Shown: piece after piece, positions 1 through 5,024 of the stretch
Position numbering within the stretch: position 1 is the first letter of the stretch
Layout of the letters: every line of letters begins with the position of its first letter
From: Fidelibacterota bacterium
GTDB lineage: Bacteria; Fidelibacterota; Marinisomatia; SCGC-AAA003-L08; D37C17
Assembly (NCBI GenBank): GCA_002705605.1
Contig: PAJD01000022.1
Span: forward strand, 1,253 to 6,567
Direction of reading: 5' to 3'
Length of the DNA: 5,315 bases
Position numbers and translations under genes: made by a program
The notes under the pieces: model-generated
What the model was told of the DNA's origin: nothing
The model's database searches: none
What the model saw: the letters and a program-made list of their open reading frames with translations, nothing else

Positions 1-390
1 TGCACCACTTCCCATTTGAGTTAATGCAAACACATCATCACCATTACTTAGATATGTAAAAGTTTTATCACACTCAGCTTGAATTACAGGGTCTGCTGAA
101 CCATGACAAACAACAAATACATCTCCAACTGCTAATGATGTTGTTCCATCTGAATATCCAAGACTAACATTATCTGGGTAATCCCAATCATTTGTAACAG
201 TCCAAACACCACCCCCAGAAGTACAAGCATTTTCATTTGTCGCATCTGCACCAACGCATACTTGACATCCATTACTACAACTAGATAATGAATACCAAGA
301 CAAATCAACAGCTCCATCAGTTGCATTATAAATTTCTAAGTATTTATTATTGCTTGAACCTTCAGCATATTCAGAGAAGAATATATTATC
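1..390 (-). repeat. Lamin-tail domain 3 (LTD), cut by window edge
   Basis: Residues 1500-1629. IFFSEYAEGSSNNKYLEIYN and VDLSWYSL match LTD2 closely, and the encoding DNA (about 316-384 versus 1471-1539) is visibly similar, so the two are paralogous copies. VGDVFVVCH and LSNGDDVFALTQ follow. A Cys insert of the same style as in LTD2 (1541-1562, with TNENACTSGGGVW) sits here before the DWDY segment. The VLDVFG and LVRK parts lie beyond the window. Confidence 0.88.
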
Positions 391-3300
391 TGGTGTTGGC
401 CACTCTGTTAAACATGATCCATCATCACTATTAGCTAAAGGGTCATAATTAACAGCCGTTGAATCAGTGCAACCTGGAACTACAGAAGGACAAACATCGC
501 AAGATTCCCAGCATACTGCATCTAAATCCATAGCTGAATCACCATCAGAATCTTCGACAGTTACAGTTCTATTATTTCCATAATTCCCTGAACCACAATC
601 TCCATCAAAAGCACCTCCAGATTCATAGGAATAATGGTTTCTAAAATTATACTCAAAAGAACCACCTAAGGGTAGAGATAATGTTTTAGTAAAAGTTAAA
701 TCTCCATCTGAATCATCCATTACTTGCCAACTATCATACTCGCCTAGTACTCTAACTTGCATATCTCCAGCTACTGGCTCAAAATTCATACCAACAGCGA
801 ACGTTACATCTACATAAGTAAATTGGCAAGAGCCATCATCTACAGAAGCATTTGCATTATAGTTACTAGCATATGAAGCTGTACATCCAGAAACTAATGT
901 TGAATGAGGGTGAGAGCCTATATAATCCCATGTATCTTGAGGGAAAACATACCATTCAGAACTTGCAAAATCACTTCCAGCAGAACCATAACCTTCTACA
1001 GATCCAGTTTCAGCATTAACATTATCAAACCAAAGAGGATTACCAGATGTTACCGAATTTTTTCTAACTAAAGTTCTATCCTTTGTTGCATCTAAAATAC
1101 CTCCTACATCCCAACCATTTTCACCAGGATCAGCTCCTACGGCACCAAAAACATCTAAAACAGTAGTTTCAAAATCAGTTGGTGAATGGATTAATCCCTG
1201 AGCATCATTACCATTGTGATAAAGTGTTCTTGATTCATCACACTCTGCTAAAATATCCGAAAGCACCCATGTACCAGCATTGTCTTCACAAGCAGTTTGA
1301 TTTGTATAAAGAGGATCAGAACAGCTTGCTGAAGCTGATTGAGTATGACATACTACATATACATCTCCAGCTCCAACAGAAGCACCATCAGCAAAACTAT
1401 TTGTGTATTCCCAATCATCACAGCCATTTGAACAATTAACAAAAGCATAATCACTTAAGTCAACAGTTTCACTTGAAGCATTATATACTTCGAAATATTT
1501 ATTATTACTAGAACCCTCTGCATGTTCAGAGAAAAATAAGTTAGAAGCTGAACACGAATCATCACATGTTCCTGCACACACAGAAACAGTCATAGGACTA
1601 CCAGAGCTATCTACCGTAAAACCATAATTTGCCCATTCATCATTTGGATCTGCATCACATGATGATCCAAGCGGAGCAGTAATAGACGTTGAATTTACAA
1701 CAATATCATTATACCAACCCTCTATACTTGTATCAGCACATAATATAACATATTCCCAATCACCTTCAGGTACAGTTGCTTGCATACCAGAGTCTGTATG
1801 AGCACCCCAGCCAGACCATACAACACCACTAGCATCAGGGAAAGAAGCATGAATACTTACAAAACTACAATCACCAACACCATCAATGTCAAAAGTTACC
1901 AATGATGAAATTGGACAAGTAGCATCACACGTTCCAGCACAATACGATACTGTCATTGCACTTCCCGAACCATCAACGTTTAGCGTATAATTAGCATAGT
2001 CATTATTGCCATTCCAACAAGCACCTCCTATTGGAGCATTGTATGGAACTGATGCAGAAACAACATCATCGTACCAAGGGATATCATATGAATTTCCATT
2101 TTCATCAGTGCCTACTCCAACCCAATCTGTATCTACACATAAAATAACAAATTCATGATCTCCTGCTGGAATTTCAACTGTCATATTTACATCTGGATGC
2201 GCACTCCATCCACTCCAATAATCCCAAGAACCGTGAATATTAACTTGATCACAATCACCTAAACCATCAATATTAAATGTCACTGTTGAAGGCAAAGGAT
2301 CAACAACACATTGACCTGTTGATGCATCACATGAAGAACCAGGATCGCATGTAACATTATCACATGGTAATGGATCAACAACACATTGACCTGTTGAATC
2401 ACATGAAGAACCAGAATCACATACAACACCTGCACATGGATCACCGGTAGCTAAAACAGCAACATCTGTTATGGTTACTGTTTGACCTGCTTGAACATAA
2501 AGCAAAAATGAATTAAATCCAATATTATATGATGGAACATCAACTGAATAAGATGCTACATCTGATCCACTGATTGTAACAGGATTTAAATCATATGCCT
2601 CCTGAGCAACACCTTCTTGATAAGGATAATCTTCTAATCTAAAATAAACGCTTACATCTGTAGATGATACTGAAGCATTAAATGTTATTTGACCACCTAA
2701 AGGAAATGATAAAGGATAAATAGATGTATCTAGATTTGCAAACCCTGCCCAAGGTTCAGATCCAGCTGGATTTGTATATTCTCCTGTTATAACATTCATA
2801 GATGTTCCTCCAAAAGTCCCATCAAAAATTACACCTGAAACAGGCTGAGGACAAGCATCTGCAGTTGCAGCACAGCTACCATCTATATCACAAGATACAA
2901 GACCTTGATCTGTACAAGAAAGAGGACACGTTGCATCACATGAGCCCCAGCATGAAGCTAGTGTTTGTGAAGTATTAATATCACCTGTTGTAAATTCTCT
3001 ATTAGTATAATTATTTGAACAATCTGCACCAGGTTCTTCCCACATTGTAGGACTACCATCTGTTGGATTTAAAGTAAACTTATATTCATAAAAAGTACCA
3101 GGAGCATAATATTGAACGAATTCCCAAATTCCATCACTATCACCATCACTCATATTATTATAACAAGTATTTCCTCCGCACCAATCATCACCATACATAG
3201 TTCCGTTAACATGAGGTAGACCTGAAAGATCTGAAGGCAGATCTAACTGAAAAACAACTTCAGCTAATCCACAAACACTTCCTCCCCATTCAATACAATT

Positions 3301-4887
3301 CCACCAACCATCGTCAGCTCCATCTCCCCAACTTGCTGACGTACCATCGGCATATATACAACCTTGAGAACCTGAACTATTTAGATCATTATCAGGGATA
3401 GCATCACATCCACTATATTCACAAGTAGATGTACCATATTGATTGTACGTTTGAATAGTTGCATCTTGATCATAATTAGATGCTGCTGGATCTAAACAAC
3501 CCTCTCCTTCTGGGAATGTTACTGTACCGGATGTTACTGAAACAGTTAGATTATCAACTCCCAACGCAATAGAACCACCATAAGTATATAATCTTGCTTC
3601 TATAATCAATCCGCCTTTATCATTTTGTCCATCAGGACAATTAAAATCGTCATAACCATCTGCATCTGTATCACCTCCACAATCACCTTCTACATCAACA
3701 AAACTATCAACAGTTCTAGAATGACATAAATTAACCCATGTTCCAGGAGTCTCTGCATAAGCACTTTGTCCACCAGAGCCTTGATAATCGTCTAAGCCTA
3801 AACTTGGTTGGTAATAATGGAAGCCTAGTTTACCTTTATTATTAATAGCTGAATCATTTGAATCTTCAGCAGCTAAAAAATCAGCGCAAGCTGTAACTAC
3901 TTCTCCACCAGTTAAACCAGTAACAGTAGCAATAATACCATAGGGCGTCCCAGCTAAAGGGTCCTCTGTTAAAAATAATGTTCCATTTACATTTTCGGCC
4001 AAAGAAACATTTCCATATGTACCTAGCACTGTTCCATTATTTGACCAATCATAACTCGATGTTGTAAGAGCAGTACCTGAACACATACCTGACCCATCGC
4101 AAGAATCGCCAACTGAATCATCATCACCATCATCACATGATGTGCCAGAATCAGCAAATGTTTCAGCTGAGCAAGTACCTGTTGAACTATCACAAGTACC
4201 AGCAACATAACAATCTCCTGATGCAGCTGGGCATGTAACATCTGCACATAAATCACCAGGGTCAGGAGCAGGCTCACCAATCCAAGAACCAGGATCAAAT
4301 CCTTCAGGAGCATATTGATTTCCATCACCACCACCTGAATCATTGTCAACAATCCATCCAGCTTGACAAGCAACGCCTGTGGTATCTGCACAGCCTGCTG
4401 TTACATTAGCAGCTCTTTCAGCCCTACCATCTTCAAACTCATGCCAATTTGCACCTTGTGGACTATTTCCATCTTGACCAACATCTCCAAAGAAATCTAC
4501 CAATGTATCGCCATTAAAAAGTCCAATCTGATCATCGCCATTTGAATCTGCTGGACCACCCGTTCCTATATCTTGATTACATACAGAGCCAGTATAAGTA
4601 GCTGCAAAATCATCAGCATCATTACAAATAACATAAAAACCTTCAGCAGAAATTGTTCCAGTTAAAGAAACTGGACTCTGAGGGTCAGTACCCCCATTAG
4701 TCCATCTTTGAAGCGCCCATCCTGATAAATCTACAGCAGCTGTTCCATTATTATAAAGCTCAACAAATCTAACATGATTACTACCAGATTCATTTTGTGG
4801 GTCTGCAAGCTCTGTCATAAATACATCGGCAAACGAAAACGTTGAAATTAAAGTTGAAATTAATACAATACGAAAATGACTAAACAT
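1..4887 (-). CDS. Giant secreted multi-domain protein with lamin-tail and carbohydrate-binding-like modules (3' end outside window)
   Basis: An uninterrupted frame of 1629 codons runs from ATG at 4887 to the left edge with no stop, so the protein is longer than seen. The start is fixed by AAGGAGG six bases upstream and by an immediate signal peptide (residues 1-20, SFA|DVF). Order of modules: LTD 21-165; Cys-rich 212-270; sandwich 272-456; GCTD-type motif 463-490; starch-binding-like 541-654; Cys-rich 654-680; sandwich 684-815; two Cys repeats 818-866; two sandwich repeats 868-1112; LTD 1115-1328; GCTD motif 1334-1354; starch-binding-like 1359-1466; GCTD motif 1472-1492; LTD 1500-1629 (cut). 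My hand count gives 72 Cys, about 241 Asp+Glu and only 25 Lys+Arg. I see no catalytic motif. The domain style is known from marine bacterial exported proteins; a role in adhesion or glycan binding at the cell surface is inferred. The C-terminal anchor or sorting signal lies outside. The reading frame is very secure, the function weak. Confidence 0.93.
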   Translation of the reverse strand, partial: MFSHFRIVLISTLISTFSFADVFMTELADPQNESGSNHVRFVELYNNGTAAVDLSGWALQRWTNGGTDPQSPVSLTGTISAEGFYVICNDADDFAATYTGSVCNQDIGTGGPADSNGDDQIGLFNGDTLVDFFGDVGQDGNSPQGANWHEFEDGRAERAANVTAGCADTTGVACQAGWIVDNDSGGGDGNQYAPEGFDPGSWIGEPAPDPGDLCADVTCPAASGDCYVAGTCDSSTGTCSAETFADSGTSCDDGDDDSVGDSCDGSGMCSGTALTTSSYDWSNNGTVLGTYGNVSLAENVNGTLFLTEDPLAGTPYGIIATVTGLTGGEVVTACADFLAAEDSNDSAINNKGKLGFHYYQPSLGLDDYQGSGGQSAYAETPGTWVNLCHSRTVDSFVDVEGDCGGDTDADGYDDFNCPDGQNDKGGLIIEARLYTYGGSIALGVDNLTVSVTSGTVTFPEGEGCLDPAASNYDQDATIQTYNQYGTSTCEYSGCDAIPDNDLNSSGSQGCIYADGTSASWGDGADDGWWNCIEWGGSVCGLAEVVFQLDLPSDLSGLPHVNGTMYGDDWCGGNTCYNNMSDGDSDGIWEFVQYYAPGTFYEYKFTLNPTDGSPTMWEEPGADCSNNYTNREFTTGDINTSQTLASCWGSCDATCPLSCTDQGLVSCDIDGSCAATADACPQPVSGVIFDGTFGGTSMNVITGEYTNPAGSEPWAGFANLDTSIYPLSFPLGGQITFNASVSSTDVSVYFRLEDYPYQEGVAQEAYDLNPVTISGSDVASYSVDVPSYNIGFNSFLLYVQAGQTVTITDVAVLATGDPCAGVVCDSGSSCDSTGQCVVDPLPCDNVTCDPGSSCDASTGQCVVDPLPSTVTFNIDGLGDCDQVNIHGSWDYWSGWSAHPDVNMTVEIPAGDHEFVILCVDTDWVGVGTDENGNSYDIPWYDDVVSASVPYNAPIGGACWNGNNDYANYTLNVDGSGSAMTVSYCAGTCDATCPISSLVTFDIDGVGDCSFVSIHASFPDASGVVWSGWGAHTDSGMQATVPEGDWEYVILCADTSIEGWYNDIVVNSTSITAPLGSSCDADPNDEWANYGFTVDSSGSPMTVSVCAGTCDDSCSASNLFFSEHAEGSSNNKYFEVYNASSETVDLSDYAFVNCSNGCDDWEYTNSFADGASVGAGDVYVVCHTQSASASCSDPLYTNQTACEDNAGTWVLSDILAECDESRTLYHNGNDAQGLIHSPTDFETTVLDVFGAVGADPGENGWDVGGILDATKDRTLVRKNSVTSGNPLWFDNVNAETGSVEGYGSAGSDFASSEWYVFPQDTWDYIGSHPHSTLVSGCTASYASNYNANASVDDGSCQFTYVDVTFAVGMNFEPVAGDMQVRVLGEYDSWQVMDDSDGDLTFTKTLSLPLGGSFEYNFRNHYSYESGGAFDGDCGSGNYGNNRTVTVEDSDGDSAMDLDAVCWESCDVCPSVVPGCTDSTAVNYDPLANSDDGSCLTEWPTPDNIFFSEYAEGSSNNKYLEIYNATDGAVDLSWYSLSSCSNGCQVCVGADATNENACTSGGGVWTVTNDWDYPDNVSLGYSDGTTSLAVGDVFVVCHGSADPVIQAECDKTFTYLSNGDDVFALTQMGSGA
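412..474 (-). repeat. GCTD-type disulfide motif, copy 3
   Basis: Residues 1472-1492, GCTDSTAVNYDPLANS followed by DDGSC, the most canonical of the three copies. It follows six residues after the CWESCDVC tail of the starch-binding-like module and leads directly into LTD3. Confidence 0.88.
490..813 (-). other. Starch-binding-like (CBM20/48-like) module 2
   Basis: Residues 1359-1466. VDVTFAVGMN, VRVLGEYDSWQVMDDSDGDLTF, LSLPLGGSFEYNFRNHY and GNNRTVTVED follow the order of the CBM20/CBM48-like fold: strand, G-x-x-DSW, Asp-rich turn, G-x-x-FEYNF hairpin, NR strand. A second Asp loop (DSDGDSAMD, 1446-1454) and the tail CWESCDVC close it. It aligns with residues 541-654 of the same protein. Confidence 0.6.
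826..888 (-). repeat. GCTD-type disulfide motif, copy 2
   Basis: Residues 1334-1354, GCTASYASNYNANAS followed by VDDGSC. Two cysteines 19 apart with the core A-x-NY and a DDGSC close. It separates LTD2 from starch-binding-like module 2. The motif is a familiar spacer in exported proteins of marine bacteria (recalled, not searched). Confidence 0.85.
904..1545 (-). repeat. Lamin-tail domain 2 (LTD), complete
   Basis: Residues 1115-1328. Classic phrases appear in order: LFFSEHAEGSSNNKYFEVYN, VDLSDYAF, AGDVYVVCH, LYHNGNDAQGL, VLDVFGAVGADPGENGWDV, RTLVRK, then SSEWYVFPQDTWDYIGSH. It is the better conserved LTD type of the window. A short disulfide insert (CSDPLYTNQTACEDNAGTW, 1189-1207) interrupts it after the VVCH strand. 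LTDs are Ig-like modules; surface attachment or binding is the inferred role. Confidence 0.9.
1552..2286 (-). repeat. Two tandem homologous beta-sandwich modules with CAGTC tails
   Basis: Residues 868-991 and 996-1112. They share VTF-x-IDG-x-GDC, IH(G/A)S, WSGW-x-AH, a VPEGDWEYVILCADT-like strand, WY-(D/N)-D, a P-x-GG/SS-C turn, ANY-x-x-x-VD, and the tail MTVS-x-CAGTCD-x-x-C. The first copy has an Asp/Gly-rich insertion at about 921-936 (GVGTDENGNSYDIP) between shared strands. The pair arose by duplication of a ~120-residue unit. Function is unknown; Trp-rich loops suggest a binding role. Confidence 0.85.
2290..2436 (-). repeat. Two tandem Cys repeats (24 and 25 residues)
   Basis: Residues 818-841 and 842-866. 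Both read C-x4-C-D-x-GSSCD-(x)-STGQCVVDPLP, four cysteines each. At DNA level the blocks GGTTCTTCATGTGAT and the 26 bases encoding STGQCVVDP are identical between copies. The only length change is one inserted GCA codon (Ala855) in the second copy. The spacing resembles EGF-like or trypsin-inhibitor-like linkers. The near identity indicates recent duplication or gene conversion. Confidence 0.85.
2443..2838 (-). other. Carbohydrate-binding-like beta-sandwich 2
   Basis: Residues 684-815, from GVIFDGTFGG through FPLGGQITFNASVSSTDVSV and VYFRLEDYP to a final GQTVTITDVAVLATG. Opening with a phrase of the FDGTFGG type and closing with an ITDVAVLA strand is typical of CBM4/9-like jelly rolls. It has no cysteine at all, unlike everything around it, so it is probably an independently folding unit. 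Confidence 0.5.
2848..2928 (-). other. Short Cys-rich linker
   Basis: Residues 654-680 contain Cys 654, 658, 666, 672 and 679, with GLVSCDIDGSC at the centre. It joins the tail of starch-binding-like module 1 to sandwich 2 and is likely a disulfide-stapled hinge. Confidence 0.5.
2926..3267 (-). other. Starch-binding-like (CBM20/48-like) module 1
   Basis: Residues 541-654. Phrases VVFQLDLP, then DGDSDGIWEFVQYYAPGTFYEYKF and a late NREFTTGDINTS strand fit the fold used by CBM20/CBM48 domains: a strand, an Asp-rich turn, then a tyrosine-rich G-x-x-YEYKF hairpin. It ends in a CWGSCDATC tail. The stretch just before it is rich in Trp (520, 528, 529, 534), plausible sugar-stacking residues. The module type occurs again at 1359-1466. 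Confidence 0.55.
3418..3501 (-). repeat. GCTD-type disulfide motif, copy 1 (expanded, degenerate)
   Basis: Residues 463-490: GCLDPAASNYDQDAT followed by a longer loop and TSTCE. It is the small two-Cys motif seen twice more in this protein, but the DDGSC end is replaced by a longer segment, TIQTYNQYGTSTC. Confidence 0.75.
3520..4074 (-). other. Carbohydrate-binding-like beta-sandwich 1
   Basis: Residues 272-456. Alternating hydrophobic strands begin SSYDWSNNGTVLGTYGNVSL and close with GLIIEARLYTYGGSIALGVDNLTVSV, the typical closing strands of jelly-roll modules of the CBM4/9 kind. TDADGYDD (407-414) is a calcium-loop-like insertion. I am confident of a beta-sandwich and much less sure that it binds carbohydrate. 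Confidence 0.45.
4078..4254 (-). other. Cys-rich disulfide linker
   Basis: Residues 212-270 hold eight cysteines (214, 219, 226, 232, 239, 251, 263, 269) in a C-x4-C-x6-C-x5-C-x6-C-x11-C-x11-C-x5-C spacing with an Asp cluster (CDDGDDDS). The pattern resembles the small EGF-like disulfide spacers between domains of large exported bacterial proteins. A rigid, protease-resistant, perhaps calcium-binding spacer is inferred. Confidence 0.6.
4393..4827 (-). other. Lamin-tail domain 1 (LTD)
   Basis: Residues 21-165. It opens with DVFMTELADPQ, then FVELYNNGTAAVDLSGWAL, the usual first strands of the immunoglobulin-like LTD fold, followed by EGFYVICNDADDF and DQIGLFNGDTLVDFFGDVG, the late strands. 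The family is known from nuclear lamins and from many exported bacterial proteins, where it is thought to act as a binding or attachment module. This copy is clearly diverged from LTD2 and LTD3 and ends with NWHEFEDGRAERAAN rather than the TLVRK phrase of LTD2. Confidence 0.82.
4828..4887 (-). other. Sec signal peptide of the giant protein
   Basis: Residues 1-20: a short n-region with one Arg and one His (MFSHFR), a hydrophobic core (IVLISTLISTF), and a small-residue c-region SFA with predicted cleavage before Asp21. There is no Cys at +1, so it is not a lipoprotein. The first cysteine of the whole protein (C88) comes well after cleavage, as expected if all 72 are oxidised outside the cytoplasm. 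Confidence 0.85.
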
Positions 4888-4893
4888 CTTACT

Positions 4894-4900
4894 CCTCCTT
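4894..4900 (-). promoter_or_regulatory. Ribosome binding site AAGGAGG of the giant gene
   Basis: A full anti-16S match, AAGGAGG, lies six bases before the ATG at 4887. It decides the start over the next in-frame ATG (Met24), which has no such site and would remove the signal peptide. The strength of the site also suggests an organism that relies on Shine-Dalgarno initiation. Confidence 0.88.
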
Positions 4901-4921
4901 GAAGTTGTTTAAAGTTAATTA

Positions 4922-4970
4922 CTAAATCTATATTTTTTACGCACGAAGTGGGTCATAAAATATAAACTAG
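4922..4970. repeat. Imperfect inverted repeat overlapping the -10 box and the start of the leader
   Basis: Arms TATATTTT (4929-4936) and AAAATATA (4957-4964) are perfectly complementary. Outside them CTA (4922-4924) pairs with TAG (4968-4970), and at the centre CAC-GAA-GTG (4942-4950) forms a small stem with a three-base loop. Mismatches and a bulge lie between. The right arm coincides with the -10 box, so the element could be an operator for a repressor, or its inner part could fold at the 5' end of the mRNA. It lacks a following T run on either strand, so it is not a standard terminator. Confidence 0.4.
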
Positions 4971-4987
4971 CCTAAAATATTTATCAA
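4959..4987 (-). promoter_or_regulatory. Candidate sigma-70-like promoter of the giant gene
   Basis: On the minus strand TTGATA (4987..4982, 5 of 6 to TTGACA) is followed after exactly 17 bases by TATATT (4964..4959, 5 of 6 to TATAAT). Transcription would begin near 4954-4952, giving a leader of about 65 bases before the ATG at 4887. It sits in the only intergenic gap, in the right orientation. The region is AT-rich, so chance matches are possible. It does not resemble the Bacteroidota -33/-7 promoter type. Confidence 0.5.
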
Positions 4988-4997
4988 GGTAAAAAAG

Positions 4998-5024
4998 TAA
5001 GAATTAAAAAAAAAATTAAGAATT
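4998..5024. repeat. 10-A tract flanked by direct repeats TAAGAATT
   Basis: On the plus strand TAAGAATT occurs at 4998-5005 and 5017-5024, with A10 at 5006-5015 between, plus one A at 5016 side excluded by the T there. On the transcribed strand this is a T10 run starting directly after the TAA stop of the dockerin gene. It could help release RNA polymerase, but no GC-rich hairpin precedes it, so I do not call it an intrinsic terminator. Long A/T runs of this kind are also slippage-prone. Confidence 0.6.

Noticed and set aside
132..326. Minus-strand open frame of 64 codons
   Set aside because: Out-of-frame shadow over LTD3, with no start signal.
1179..1439. Plus-strand open frame of 86 codons
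   Set aside because: It is fully antisense to LTD2 of the giant gene. Its His/Gln/Leu-rich product is what the reverse of Asp/Asn/Gly codons yields, and it has no ribosome binding site.
4115..4145. Run of CAT/CAC triplets resembling a histidine tract or a tandem repeat on the plus strand
   Set aside because: On the coding strand it is the Asp cluster CDDGDDDS of the Cys-rich linker. It is not an engineered tag or a CRISPR-like array.
4023..4391. Minus-strand open frame of 122 codons
   Set aside because: Out-of-frame shadow of the giant gene. The Leu/Val/Met/Gln-rich product comes from shifted GAT/GGT/GCT codons, while the main frame has clear domains.
4363..4545. Plus-strand open frame of 60 codons with several Cys
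   Set aside because: Antisense to LTD1 coding sequence, with no Shine-Dalgarno sequence and no recognisable product.
1..4887. CRISPR array or mobile element suggested by the repetitive look
   Set aside because: The repeats are protein modules kept in frame, of unequal length and diverged in sequence. There are no uniform repeats with spacers, no transposase and no terminal inverted repeats.
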